A stretch of DNA of 64,000 nucleotides from Oscillospiraceae bacterium (GCA_015065785.1 SVPR01000008.1:35337-99336); one strand, 5' to 3'; shown: positions 45,698-54,760, counted from the stretch's first letter. A program made the numbers and translations. The notes: generated by a model from the letters alone, not told the origin.

Positions 45698-46948
45698 ATG
45701 AAAGCAAACGAAAGTATTGAAAAATACGATATTAAGATAAGAGAATACACAAACTATGCAATTAAAAGCATAAAGAATTGTTGCAAAAATTTCGGGCCAA
45801 GACCAACAGGTAGCGAGGCAGAAAAAAATGCACAGGAATATATGATGAATGACCTTAATAACTTCTGCGATGAGGTAACTCGTGAAGAATTTAAAGTGAG
45901 CGACAAAGCATTTATGTCGTGGATAAGAATAGGCGTTATTATGGCAATCTTAGGAATTGCAATGTTCACATTAGGATTTTTTGCAGTTGCCGCAGCAATC
46001 TTCTTTTTGATTATTTTAATGATTGCTCTTGAATTTGGTTTTTATAAGCCTGTTTTAGATGTATTCTTTAAAAAGAAAACTGCGGGTAATGTTTTCGGTG
46101 TAAGAAAATCAGAGGGCGAAACAAAAAAGAGAATTATTCTCTGTGCTCACACCGACTCTGCTTTTGAATGGAAATATACATACAAAACGGGCAGAAAAGG
46201 TGTTGCGTTTAATATTTACGGTGCGGCTATTTGTCTTTTGTTAAGCTTGGGCTTCTCAATTTATGGCATTGTAGCAAACGGTGCATTCTCAGAAATTGTA
46301 TGGCTTTCAGATAATTTAGTTGCGAAGATTTTAGCAGTTGTGCTTTATCTTTCACTTATTATTTATTTCTTCAATTTCAGCTTTTTAAATTACAAATTAC
46401 CTGTTACAGGTGCTATTGATAATTTAAGCGGTGTGTTTATTTCTAATGCAGTTGCCAAATTTCTTAACGATAATAATATCCGCTTCGAGAATACAGAGGT
46501 TTGTGTTCTTTTGACAGGTGCAGAGGAAGCAGGTCTTCGTGGCTCAAAATCATTCGTAAAAAATCACCCTGAATTACAGAATAAAGATATTGAAACTGTC
46601 GTAATAGGCGTTGATACAATTTGCGAAATGGACTTTATGAAAATCTACAGTAAAGATATGAACGGCTTTACTAAAAACGATGAGCGAGTTGCAAAGCTCA
46701 TTCAGGATGGCGCAAAAATCGCAGGTTATGATGTACCGACAGGCACTATTGAATTAGGCGCAACAGACGCGGTGGCATTCTCACAAAAGGGTATTTCAGC
46801 AGCAACATTCGTTGCTATGAATCCGGAGCCGTCAAGATATTATCACACAAGACTCGACACAGTTGATATGATAAAGCCACAGGCAATTGATGCAGGTGTT
46901 AAAATCGCGCTTGAAACTGTATTTTTGTACGATGAAAAAGGAATTTAA
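45698..46948 (+). CDS. M28-family membrane metallopeptidase
   Basis: This 416-residue protein has two hydrophobic helices near residues 70-115 (VIMAILGIAMFTLGFFAVAA, IFFLIILMIALEFGF) and another pair in the middle (ICLLLSLGFSIYGIV, ILAVVLYLSLIIYFF). They interrupt an M28 zinc aminopeptidase fold: ILCAHTDSAFEW (His, Asp), GAIDNLSGVFIS (bridging Asp), LLTGAEEAGLRGS (Glu-Glu), VIGVDTICEM (Asp) and YYHTRLDTVD (His). All five metal-ligand positions look present. It would trim peptides at the membrane. Its start follows AAGGAG. The DUF2804 gene begins three bases after its stop. Confidence 0.85.
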   Translation: MKANESIEKYDIKIREYTNYAIKSIKNCCKNFGPRPTGSEAEKNAQEYMMNDLNNFCDEVTREEFKVSDKAFMSWIRIGVIMAILGIAMFTLGFFAVAAAIFFLIILMIALEFGFYKPVLDVFFKKKTAGNVFGVRKSEGETKKRIILCAHTDSAFEWKYTYKTGRKGVAFNIYGAAICLLLSLGFSIYGIVANGAFSEIVWLSDNLVAKILAVVLYLSLIIYFFNFSFLNYKLPVTGAIDNLSGVFISNAVAKFLNDNNIRFENTEVCVLLTGAEEAGLRGSKSFVKNHPELQNKDIETVVIGVDTICEMDFMKIYSKDMNGFTKNDERVAKLIQDGAKIAGYDVPTGTIELGATDAVAFSQKGISAATFVAMNPEPSRYYHTRLDTVDMIKPQAIDAGVKIALETVFLYDEKGI

Positions 46949-46951
46949 AAT

Positions 46952-47989
46952 ATGAATTCTAAAAATCTTAATCATAAGCTCACAGGAAGTGGTGCACTGT
47001 TAGATGAAAACGGTGTGCTTCGTGAAGCAGGTTGGGCAAATAGTCTGATTTTTGACTATTCTCGCTCAATGGTAAAAGCAAATAAAAGCCGTCTTAAAGA
47101 ATGGGACTACTACCACATTATTGACAGCGAAGGCAAATATGCAGTTTCGTTCACATTTGCCGATAACGGCTATATGGGGCTTATTGATTGTTCTGTTTTC
47201 GATTTTGTTACAAAAGAAAAGTTTTCTGCAACAGAAATTCCTATAATGCCAATGGGTAAATTGAATTTACCGACTACAAGTGAAAAAGGCGATATTTCCT
47301 TTAAGAATAAGGGCTGTGAATTTCACATTGACAGAACTGAAAACGGCAGACATTTTTACTGCAAATTCGAGAGAACCTTTAATCATACAGAAATTGTTGC
47401 CGATATTTATTTAGAACAGCCACCAATGGATACAATGGTTATTGCAACTCCCTGGAAGAAAAACAAAAAGGCGTTTTACTATAACCAGAAAATCACTTGT
47501 ATGAAAGCAAAAGGCTCTATGACAGTCAAGGGCAGAACTTATACATTTGACGAAAACAAGGATTTCGGAATTCTTGACTGGGGCAGAGGCGTCTGGACTT
47601 ATGACAATACATGGTATTGGGGCGTAGGTAGTGGCTTAATCAACGGCAAGCCGTTTGGCTATAACATTGGTTATGGTTTTGGCGATACTTCTAATGCGAG
47701 TGAAAATATGCTTTTCTATGACGGTAAATGCCACAAATTAGATTTAGTAGATTTTGGTATTCCTGAAAATGTAATGGCTCCCTGGAATATGACTTCAAGT
47801 GATAATCGTTTTACTATGCAGTTTACACCGTTTTTCAACGACAGAACTGATATTTCTGCAGGTGTTATGTCACAACACGCCGATAAATTATTCGGAATGT
47901 TAAATGGCACAGCAGTTTTAGACGATGGCACAGAATTAAAAATTGAAAATATGCCCGTATTTCACGAAAGAGTGCGGAATAAGTGGTAA
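46952..47989 (+). CDS. DUF2804-family protein
   Basis: This 345-residue protein matches the DUF2804 pattern: GSGALLDENGVLREAGWAN at the start, KEWDYYHIID, the central DKTFGILDWGRGVW-like stretch (here NKDFGILDWGRGVWTYDNTW), and FGYNIGYGFGDTSNASENM. It has no signal peptide. The fold is predicted all-beta, lipocalin/AttH-like, and the function is unknown. It is co-transcribed with the M28 peptidase and ends at a strong terminator. Confidence 0.82.
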   Translation: MNSKNLNHKLTGSGALLDENGVLREAGWANSLIFDYSRSMVKANKSRLKEWDYYHIIDSEGKYAVSFTFADNGYMGLIDCSVFDFVTKEKFSATEIPIMPMGKLNLPTTSEKGDISFKNKGCEFHIDRTENGRHFYCKFERTFNHTEIVADIYLEQPPMDTMVIATPWKKNKKAFYYNQKITCMKAKGSMTVKGRTYTFDENKDFGILDWGRGVWTYDNTWYWGVGSGLINGKPFGYNIGYGFGDTSNASENMLFYDGKCHKLDLVDFGIPENVMAPWNMTSSDNRFTMQFTPFFNDRTDISAGVMSQHADKLFGMLNGTAVLDDGTELKIENMPVFHERVRNKW

Positions 47990-47993
47990 TAGC

Positions 47994-48025
47994 AAAGCCC
48001 GACAGATATGTCGGGCTTTGTTGTT
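47994..48025 (+). terminator. Rho-independent terminator
   Basis: AAAGCCCGACA (47994-48004) and TGTCGGGCTTT (48009-48019) with a GATA loop and GTTGTTT tail follow five bases after the DUF2804 stop. Confidence 0.92.
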
Positions 48026-48124
48026 TAGTGCTGAATGCTGAGTGCTGAATGCAAAATTAAGGGTCTGCGACGCGATTGTAATTAAAAATTAAAAATTTCG
48101 GAACTGCGTTGGCAATTATAATAG
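48026..48124. repeat. Heptad-arm element, partial copy without core
   Basis: Only one arm is present: GAATGCT/GAGTGCT heptads, AAGGGTCTGCGACGCG, AAATTAA heptads and GGAACTGCGTTGGCAATTAT. There is no AAGTTCTATCATTT hairpin. It lies between the DUF2804 gene terminator and the stop codon of the minus-strand XRE gene, so it shows that arms can exist without the core, by deletion or by separate spread. Confidence 0.8.
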
Positions 48125-48346
48125 TTATTTGTTGGGATAGGGTTTATCAATATCAGTAAGACCTAATAAATAATCTACACTGACATTGTAAAATTTTGCA
48201 ATTTTAATCAGCGTTTCTGGTGTCATAGAATTTATGCCGTTTTCATAAGCTGAATATGTTCTTCTGTTTATGTGTAATTCATCTGCTAAATTTTGCTGTG
48301 TAAGGTCATTATCTTCCCTTAAATCACGAATTCTTTTATAAATCAT
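48125..48346 (-). CDS. XRE-family transcriptional repressor
   Basis: This 73-residue single-domain HTH_3 protein has helices 2 and 3 in LTQQNLADELHINRRTYSAYENG and a dimerisation-like end VSVDYLLGLTDIDKP. The start at 48346 follows AAGGTGA. It is transcribed away from the LRR/dockerin gene at 48537 across a large perfect palindrome that overlaps the promoters, a typical autorepressor setting in which it would also control the divergent surface protein. Confidence 0.9.
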   Translation of the reverse strand: MIYKRIRDLREDNDLTQQNLADELHINRRTYSAYENGINSMTPETLIKIAKFYNVSVDYLLGLTDIDKPYPNK

Positions 48347-48368
48347 AAATTATCACCTTGATAATTAT

Positions 48369-48418
48369 ATTATGCCATAAATTCTGCCATTGACATTTGG
48401 CAGAATTTATGGCATAAT
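48369..48418. promoter_or_regulatory. 21-bp-arm palindromic operator overlapping divergent promoters
   Basis: Arms at 48369-48389 and 48398-48418 are perfect inverted repeats (outer part ATTATGCCATAAATTC, inner end TGCCA) around an 8-nt centre TTGACATT. A consensus plus-strand promoter is built in: -35 TTGACA at 48390-48395 in the centre and -10 CATAAT at 48413-48418 in the right arm, 17 bp apart. By symmetry the left arm offers a minus-strand -10 (CATAAT, followed by TATAAT) for the XRE gene. Repressor binding would block both promoters. Confidence 0.8.
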
Positions 48419-48536
48419 AAAGGAAAAAGGGGTGAAACACAAAAAAATGTTGCCAAAAATATAATATAATGTTATTATAAAAATATAATAAGGCAAAGTT
48501 TGGGGATTTTAATTTATCTAACAGGGAGGAAAATGT

Positions 48537-50162
48537 ATGAAAAAGAAAATAAGTTTGATTTTAGTTCTTTGTTTTGTTATCAGTCTTTGTTTCAGTATTC
48601 CGGTAAGTGCAATAGAAAATACGGAAGATATAGTGGTTTCCGGGCAATTCACTTTTAAGTTAAACGAAGAGGGTAATGGGTATATTCTTATAGGTTATAA
48701 TGCAGCTGAGGGTGGAAATATTGTTGAGATACCTGCATTTCCCGATTTTTCAAAGGCACCGTACTTATCGTTAGTGGAAATAGATACAAATGTATTTAAG
48801 GGTGTAAATGTGGTTTCTATTACAATTCCGGAAACTGTAAAGAAAATGACAGGTGATGGTTTTGCTCATCAAGGAACTCAAAAGGTATATATAAAAAGTC
48901 TTGTAAATTGGTGTAATATTGAATTCAGCAACAATCAATCAAATCCATTATATACTTTACCATTTGGATCAGGTTCTGAATTATATCTTAACGGGAAGCT
49001 TGTTGAAGATTTAGTTATACCAGACGGAATAACAGAAATTAACCCTCATACTTTTGCGAATTGTAATAGCATAAAAACTATAACAATTCCTAAATCTGTT
49101 AAAAAAATTGGTGTGAATGCTTTCGGTGATAATAATAATCTGAAACATATATATTATGTTGCTACAGAAGAAGCTGTGGCAGAAATTGAAATTAGTAATG
49201 GTGCTTTTTCAGATGAATGTACACCATTTATTCATTATAATTGCAAAGAACATACCGTAACATATAAAAGCACAACAGCCTTTTGCATAGATACAGTAAA
49301 GGCAGAATGTTCTTGTGGTTACTCATGGTTAGTAAGCAGAGTTCAGAACGAACATAGATATGTCGGAAATTGTTGCGATAACTGTGGTAAGAGTGTGTGG
49401 GGTTACAAAGAATTGGATGATGGTAATATTTGTGTGTACGATTATTTCAATAGTGAAGAGAAGAATGTTGTTATCCCATCAGAAATTGATGGAAAAACAG
49501 TAGTAGCGCTTGATTTTAAGGATGCAAAAAATATTATAGTAAATGCAGAAACAATAGTTGTGCCTGATACTGTCAAAAATATTTCAAATGTTTTTATAAA
49601 TTATTTGGGTTTGAATACAAACTCCGATTTACAAAGGATAGTGCTCCCTGAAAGCGTTACTCAGATTTCAGGGTTGCAAATAGGTAAAACGATTACTGTT
49701 ATGGGTGTGCCAGGTTCAAAGGCAGAAGAACTTGCAAACCAAAAAGGCTTTGAATTTGTTGATATGTCAACTATATATTCTGTTAATGTGAAAAATGCAG
49801 AAATTGTTGATGGAATGTTTGTAGTTGACGAAATAGAAAAAACTGAAATCCAGAATGTTTTAAAACCTACTGGTGATTACAGTGTTTCAGTAACACCAAA
49901 ATATAATGGTGTTTACAGCACAGGTACAAAAGTAAGTGTACAAGATAAAGATGGAGTAACATTAAAAGAACATACACTTGTTGTTAAAGGTGACACTAAC
50001 GGCGATGGTGTGTGTGATGTTCTTGACTGTATGCTAGTTGAATTAGCAAGGAACAATAACACAACATTAGCTAAAAGTGCTTTTTTAGCAAGTGACCTTG
50101 CAGAAAACAACGAAATAACAGTTGAAGATTATCAAGCAATAGTAGAAAAAGCAATAGCATAA
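48537..50162 (+). CDS. Secreted BspA-like LRR protein with dockerin
   Basis: This 541-residue protein has a Sec signal (residues 1-25, ending VSAIE). LRR_5-type repeats (VSITIPETVKKMTGDGFAHQ, IPDGITEINPHTFANCNSIK, ITIPKSVKKIGVNAFGDNNN) are followed by a Cys-containing insert (HRYVGNCCDNCGKSVWGYK) and more LRR-like strands. A C-terminal dockerin follows, with GDTNGDGVCDVLDCMLVELA and a second, weaker calcium loop SDLAENNEITVEDYQAI. It is probably a surface or matrix protein held by a cohesin. Its promoter lies inside the XRE palindrome, giving a leader of about 110 nt. The ribosome site is AGGGAGGA. Confidence 0.87.
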   Translation: MKKKISLILVLCFVISLCFSIPVSAIENTEDIVVSGQFTFKLNEEGNGYILIGYNAAEGGNIVEIPAFPDFSKAPYLSLVEIDTNVFKGVNVVSITIPETVKKMTGDGFAHQGTQKVYIKSLVNWCNIEFSNNQSNPLYTLPFGSGSELYLNGKLVEDLVIPDGITEINPHTFANCNSIKTITIPKSVKKIGVNAFGDNNNLKHIYYVATEEAVAEIEISNGAFSDECTPFIHYNCKEHTVTYKSTTAFCIDTVKAECSCGYSWLVSRVQNEHRYVGNCCDNCGKSVWGYKELDDGNICVYDYFNSEEKNVVIPSEIDGKTVVALDFKDAKNIIVNAETIVVPDTVKNISNVFINYLGLNTNSDLQRIVLPESVTQISGLQIGKTITVMGVPGSKAEELANQKGFEFVDMSTIYSVNVKNAEIVDGMFVVDEIEKTEIQNVLKPTGDYSVSVTPKYNGVYSTGTKVSVQDKDGVTLKEHTLVVKGDTNGDGVCDVLDCMLVELARNNNTTLAKSAFLASDLAENNEITVEDYQAIVEKAIA

Positions 50163-50169
50163 AACAAAA

Positions 50170-50198
50170 ACTCGGTAGAGAAATCTACCGAGTTTTTT
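50170..50198 (+). terminator. Rho-independent terminator
   Basis: ACTCGGTAGA and TCTACCGAGT with a GAAA tetraloop and TTTTT tail follow seven bases after the LRR gene stop. Confidence 0.93.
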
Positions 50199-50205
50199 GT
50201 GAGGA

Positions 50206-50456
50206 AATAAGAGTGCAAAATATAATTGAAAATTGAAAGTTGAAAATTGAAAATTAAGGGTCTGCGACGCAATTATAATTAAATAACAAAAGATAAGTTC
50301 TATCATTTAAAGTTTTTGTAAACTAAAAATGATAGAACTTGCTGTTTTTATTGACTAATAATTATAATCAAGTCCGTAGGACTTCCGAAATTCAGCACTC
50401 AGCATTCAGCACTCAGCATTTTAAAAGGCGAAGCCTTCCGAAATTCTTAATTCTTA
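50206..50456. repeat. Heptad-arm palindromic element, copy 8
   Basis: This lies between convergent genes. The core is at 50295-50340, in copy-1 orientation. The left arm is made of four GAAAATT/GAAAGTT heptads and GGGTCTGCGACGC. The right arm has AAGTCCGTAGGACTT, CAGCACT/CAGCATT heptads, AAGGCGAAGCCTT and two ATTCTTA heptads that supply the stop codon and last residues of the GH28 gene. Confidence 0.9.
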
Positions 50457-52093
50457 ACTTCTACCTTTGCATATTGGTCAGTGATAATATCAGCATTGGT
50501 TAATTTGTTTCCACCCGAATAAACATTTTCAATTGTAGCATTGATTGTGTTCTGTCTACCGTTAGAAGTGAATTTTGCAGGGAGCTCTGCGTTGTACTTA
50601 ATGTTTTTATATTGGATGTTATCAATCCTGAAGTTTTCAATATCATCACTATAAACAAGACAACCTATAGCTCTGCCTGTGTCTTTGAAGATTTCAATGT
50701 TGTCATAAGTAACATTGCTGATTGAGCCGCCTTGTTGTTCAACTATTATTCCGAGTGAACAAACTCTGTCGTTATCCCAGGTTGCATCACGGTAAATTAT
50801 TGAAGAATCTTTGAATGTAACATCGCTGATAGGGGTGTGGACTTCACCGAAAATACCAAAGCATCTTGCTTTGCCACCCCAACCGGTACACTCGCTGAAA
50901 GTAATGTTTTTGCTGTGGATTCCCTCGTAACCACCAAGGCCCTTTACGCCGAATAAATCGTCACCGGTTCTTACAAAGCTTCTGCTTACATTAACATTTC
51001 TTGAACTGCAGATTGCGAAACCGTCAGAGTTTATTCTGTAACCGAAAATGTCAACATCAACAATATTTACATTTTCACAGTTGTATGTAATAAATGACCA
51101 TTCTGGTGAGTTAATAATTTTAGGACCGATAACCTCAACATTGCTACAGCTTGTGAATACCATACCGCGTCTTTCTCTGCGGTCAAGTCTTGTCATATCT
51201 AAAACACCACGACCGTAAAATCTTACATTTGAACAGTTGCCAAAATTTACAAATGGCATTCTTGTAAGCCCAAGACTATTGGAAGAAAGTGCTTCTTCTT
51301 CAACATAAAGTGATTCGTCACTTAAAGAATTTATTTCATATTTATGGTTTGCAATGAGGTAAGCACCTTGTCTTAAATAAATAACTGAATTGCTTTTTGT
51401 TACATTTATATAATCAAGGTAATGAACACCGCTGTCATATACAGTAACATTTTCTTCGCCATATTCAGCCTTTAAGCCTTCAATTGTTGCATCTTCATTG
51501 AGACGGTCTTTTACAAAAAGAGTGAAGCCCGCTTCCTGACTTGCGTCATTAAATAAGAATGTGTAAGTGCCGGTACCTGTAATTTTGGCAGTCATTGTGC
51601 CTTTGTTTACATCAGTGGTAACATTTAATGATTCCGGTAAGCAGATAGCTTCTTTAATTTTATAGTCATCAGAATCAAGCTCAATTTCTAGTGGTAATGA
51701 AGTGCTTTCATCAATATAAATTTCAGAGAATGAATGTAATTCACCTGTTTCTGTGTCACCAACAAAAACAACTGTTGAGTAAACAGGGATGTTATAATCA
51801 TTTATTTCGAGTGTGTAGTAAGGTGAAATTATAATACCATTAGCGTCGTCGTGGCCACGGGCTTCGCCGTATTCACCATCACCCTCAGTTGCTCTGTTTT
51901 TAAACTTTTTTAAAGAAATACCATTTTCTTTTAAGGTTTTAACTGCCTCAGCCGGATATTGAAGATATGAAAAATCACGAGCTTCAACATCAGGGTAGTC
52001 AGGCTCGGCTTTAGGTGGGGTTGAAATAAGTGCACCTAAAGCAGTTAAAAGACTTAAAATTGCTGACATAACTATTTTTAAAATTGCTTCCAT
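50447..52093 (-). CDS. Glycoside hydrolase family 28-like (polygalacturonase fold)
   Basis: This 548-residue right-handed beta-helix enzyme has an N-terminal hydrophobic segment (ILKIVMSAILSLLTALGALIS) that could be a signal or an anchor. A beta-sandwich-like region follows (about 60-220), then parallel beta-helix repeats. Catalytic-site motifs resemble GH28: NSDGFAICSSRNVNVSRSF for the NTD motif and RTGDDLFGVKG for the DD motif, then a Gly/His-bearing coil. It should cleave pectin or another acidic glycan. The start at 52093 follows GAGGTG. The last two residues and stop fall in repeat heptads. Confidence 0.85.
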   Translation of the reverse strand: MEAILKIVMSAILSLLTALGALISTPPKAEPDYPDVEARDFSYLQYPAEAVKTLKENGISLKKFKNRATEGDGEYGEARGHDDANGIIISPYYTLEINDYNIPVYSTVVFVGDTETGELHSFSEIYIDESTSLPLEIELDSDDYKIKEAICLPESLNVTTDVNKGTMTAKITGTGTYTFLFNDASQEAGFTLFVKDRLNEDATIEGLKAEYGEENVTVYDSGVHYLDYINVTKSNSVIYLRQGAYLIANHKYEINSLSDESLYVEEEALSSNSLGLTRMPFVNFGNCSNVRFYGRGVLDMTRLDRRERRGMVFTSCSNVEVIGPKIINSPEWSFITYNCENVNIVDVDIFGYRINSDGFAICSSRNVNVSRSFVRTGDDLFGVKGLGGYEGIHSKNITFSECTGWGGKARCFGIFGEVHTPISDVTFKDSSIIYRDATWDNDRVCSLGIIVEQQGGSISNVTYDNIEIFKDTGRAIGCLVYSDDIENFRIDNIQYKNIKYNAELPAKFTSNGRQNTINATIENVYSGGNKLTNADIITDQYAKVEVKN

Positions 52094-52200
52094 AATAAAA
52101 ATACACCTCGCATATTTGTTACATAAGTATATCACGAAAATTTATAAATTTGAAGTATATTATTGGAATTTCTGACAATAATTATTTCGAGGTGGTAATA

Positions 52201-52356
52201 ATGGAAAAATATGTATGTCCTTGCGGTTACGAGTATAAAGTAGCAGAAGGCGATCCGGATAGTGGAATTGCACCAAATACCCCGTGGGGAGAAGTGCCGG
52301 CAGATTGGGTTTGTCCTATTTGCGGTTTAGGTAAAGAAGCATTTGAGAAAGAATAA
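52201..52356 (+). CDS. Rubredoxin with shortened first cysteine knuckle
   Basis: This 51-residue electron carrier starts at ATG 52201 behind GAGGTGG. The second iron knuckle is normal ([13 protein letters not shown]), and the body [14 protein letters not shown] is typical. The first knuckle reads VCPCGYEY, so the two cysteines have one residue between them instead of two. The protein is followed by a flavin-reductase-like gene, a natural redox partner; fusions of these two domains (high-molecular-weight rubredoxin) are known and serve oxygen or NO detoxification. Confidence 0.9.
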   Translation: MEKYVCPCGYEYKVAEGDPDSGIAPNTPWGEVPADWVCPICGLGKEAFEKE

Positions 52357-52376
52357 ACTCACCTTTGCGGTGAGTT
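52356..52376 (+). promoter_or_regulatory. Intercistronic hairpin
   Basis: AACTCACC and GGTGAGTT with a TTTGC loop begin at the last base of the rubredoxin stop. There is no T-tract, so this is probably an RNA-stabilising or attenuating element between rubredoxin and flavin reductase. Confidence 0.5.
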
Positions 52377-52393
52377 ACATAGGGGGATTTTTT

Positions 52394-52900
52394 ATGAACG
52401 GAACTGCTTTATTTAATTTATCTTACGGAGTTTATGTAATAACCGTCTGGGCAGATGGTAAGCCGACAGGGTGTGTTGCAAATGCGTGTATGCAGGTAAC
52501 ATCAGAGCCACCAAAGCTGATAATTTCTTTGAATAAAAGCTGTTATACAAATAAATATGTTAAAGAAACGGAGGTTTTCGCAGTTAATGTTTTAGGTGAA
52601 AATGCAGATTCTTCAATAATTACCGAGTTTGGCTTCGCTTCCGGTAGTGAAGTTAATAAATTTGAAAATCGGGATTATATCATTAAAGAGAATTTACCCG
52701 TTTTAAAAGATAGTGTAGCCTTTATTACCTGTAAGGTATTAGACGAAAAAGAAACTGACACTCACACAATATTTTTAGCACAGGTGACCGATGCCGATAA
52801 TTTAAAAGCGGACACACCAATGACTTATTCTTATTATCATAAAGTGTTAAAAGGCAAAACTTCTAAAAAAGCACCGACATATAAAGCAGAAATGGATTGA
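52394..52900 (+). CDS. Flavin-reductase-like FMN-binding split-barrel protein
   Basis: This 168-residue protein begins MNGTALFNLSYGVYVITV and has the flavin-site pattern GKPTGCVANACMQVTSEPPKL, then LIISLNKSCYTNKYVKET and FAVNVLGENADSSII. It should pass electrons between NAD(P)H or rubredoxin and FMN. ATG 52394 follows AGGGGGA; a longer in-frame start at 52343 would overlap rubredoxin and lacks a ribosome site. It pairs with the rubredoxin gene upstream. Confidence 0.88.
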   Translation: MNGTALFNLSYGVYVITVWADGKPTGCVANACMQVTSEPPKLIISLNKSCYTNKYVKETEVFAVNVLGENADSSIITEFGFASGSEVNKFENRDYIIKENLPVLKDSVAFITCKVLDEKETDTHTIFLAQVTDADNLKADTPMTYSYYHKVLKGKTSKKAPTYKAEMD

Positions 52901-52928
52901 TTTTTAATCAGTCCATTTTACTTTTTTC
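52890..52928 (+). terminator. Terminator overlapping the flavin-reductase stop
   Basis: AAATGGATTGATT and AATCAGTCCATTT (one G-U) with a 3-nt loop are followed by TACTTTTTTC. The TGA stop lies in the left arm. The remaining bases to 53203 hold only the rny promoter and leader. Confidence 0.8.
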
Positions 52929-52984
52929 ACAAAAAAATCTTGCAAATTTTTATGCTGAAATTGTGTATAATGTATAATTTTTTC

Positions 52985-53013
52985 TTGACTATTGATTATG
53001 TATCTATTATAAT
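52985..53013 (+). promoter_or_regulatory. Promoter of rny
   Basis: TTGACT (52985-52990) and TATAAT (53008-53013) with a 17-bp spacer give a leader of about 185 nt. That leader contains a GAGAGTG/CACTC hairpin near 53144-53168 and no open frame that I can support. Confidence 0.65.
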
Positions 53014-53203
53014 AATATGGATAATGCAAAAGTGTTTTTGCGTTATCTCATAGTAAAGATAGTTTTGTGTTTTTAAATATAATTTACATAGATTTATATT
53101 TTTGATATAAGAGCGTAAGCTTAACAAAACTTTATTACTATATCCGAGAGAGTGGCTTTTTGTCACTCACCTTAAAATATATTCAGAAAGGGGCATTCCG
53201 TTA

Positions 53204-54760
53204 ATGGATCCTATCACAATTGCAATTATTGCAGCAGTTGCTGCGGCAGTTGTTTTCGGTGTTGTAGGGTTTATCATCGGTGGCGCTCACAGAAAAAAAG
53301 TTGCTGAATCTGCTATAGGCTCTGCTACTGAAGAAGCAGCACGCATTGTTAATAATGCTATGACTGAGGCAGAACAAAAGAAAAAAGAGGCAATTCTTGA
53401 AGCCAAGGATGAAATCCACAAGCAAAGAACCGAAACAGAGCACGAGCTTCGTGAAAGGCGTGCTGAAGTTCAACGCCAGGAAAAACGAATGATTCAAAAA
53501 GAAGAGAGTCTTGATAAAAAGGTTGAGGCTCAGGAGAAGAAGGAAGAATTACTTCAACAAAAAATTAAAGAAGTTGATGAAAAAGCACTCGAAATTGAAA
53601 CTATTAAAAAGAGTCAATTTGATATGCTTGAAAAAATCTCCGGTTATAGCAGAGAACAAGCAAGAGAGCTTCTTCTTAAAAATCTTGATGAACAATTAAC
53701 TCATGAAAAAGCTCTTAAAATTTATGAGTATGAGCAACAAACAAAAGACGAAATGGACAAAATGGCAAAAGAAATTATTTCTGGTGCTATTCAGCGCTGT
53801 GCAGCAGACCACGCTGCAGAAGCTACCGTTTCTGTTGTTGCACTCCCTAACGATGAAATGAAAGGTAGAATCATTGGTCGTGAGGGTAGAAACATCCGTA
53901 CAATTGAAACAATTACAGGTGTTGACCTTATTATTGACGATACACCTGAAGCAATTACAGTTTCTTGCTTTGAGCCTGTAAGACGCGAAATTGCTCGTCA
54001 GACTCTCGAAAGACTTATTCAGGACGGCAGAATTCACCCGACAAGAGTTGAAGAGATGTATGAAAAGTGCAAAAGAGAAGTTGAGCTTACAATTAAGCAA
54101 ACAGGTGAAAAGGCAGTTATTGACGCAGGCGTAAACGGCGTAAGCGGTGAGCTTGTTAAGCTCTTAGGTAAGCTTAAATACCGCACAAGCTATGGTCAGA
54201 ATGTACTTAATCACTCACTTGAGGTTTCTTACCTTTCAGGTCTTATGGCTGCCGAGGTTGGTGCAGATGTTAAGCTCGCAAAGCGTGCAGGTCTTCTTCA
54301 CGATATCGGTAAGGCTCTTGACCACGAGTACGAGGGCTCTCATGTTGAATTAGGTGTTGAGGCTGCTAAAAAGAACAGAGAAAACGAACAGGTTGTTCAC
54401 GCTATTCACGCTCACCACGGTGATGTTGAGGCAAAAACACTTGTTGCTGCTATTGTTCAGGCCGCAGATGCTATTTCAGCAGCAAGACCGGGCGCAAGAC
54501 GCGAAAATGTTGAGACATACATTAAAAGACTTCAGAAGCTTGAAGAAATTGCTACATCATTTGATGGTGTTGAAAAATCATTTGCAATTCAGGCAGGTAG
54601 AGAAGTAAGAATTATTGTTAAGCCTGACGTTATTTCTGATGACCAGATGACACTTGTTGCAAGAGATATTGTTAACAAAATTGAAAATGAACTCGAATAT
54701 CCGGGTCAGATTAAGGTTAACATCATCAGAGAAAGTCGTGCAGTAGATTACGCAAAATAA
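53204..54760 (+). CDS. rny: Ribonuclease Y
   Basis: This 518-residue membrane-tethered endoribonuclease initiates mRNA decay. It has an N-terminal helix ([21 protein letters not shown]), a long charged coiled coil (about 30-200) rich in Lys/Glu/Gln, a KH domain ([19 protein letters not shown]) and an HD domain ([17 protein letters not shown], with [13 protein letters not shown]). It ends [16 protein letters not shown] ([20 protein letters not shown]). The RBS is AGAAAGGGG. ymdB follows, the usual pairing in Firmicutes. Confidence 0.97.
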   Translation: MDPITIAIIAAVAAAVVFGVVGFIIGGAHRKKVAESAIGSATEEAARIVNNAMTEAEQKKKEAILEAKDEIHKQRTETEHELRERRAEVQRQEKRMIQKEESLDKKVEAQEKKEELLQQKIKEVDEKALEIETIKKSQFDMLEKISGYSREQARELLLKNLDEQLTHEKALKIYEYEQQTKDEMDKMAKEIISGAIQRCAADHAAEATVSVVALPNDEMKGRIIGREGRNIRTIETITGVDLIIDDTPEAITVSCFEPVRREIARQTLERLIQDGRIHPTRVEEMYEKCKREVELTIKQTGEKAVIDAGVNGVSGELVKLLGKLKYRTSYGQNVLNHSLEVSYLSGLMAAEVGADVKLAKRAGLLHDIGKALDHEYEGSHVELGVEAAKKNRENEQVVHAIHAHHGDVEAKTLVAAIVQAADAISAARPGARRENVETYIKRLQKLEEIATSFDGVEKSFAIQAGREVRIIVKPDVISDDQMTLVARDIVNKIENELEYPGQIKVNIIRESRAVDYAK

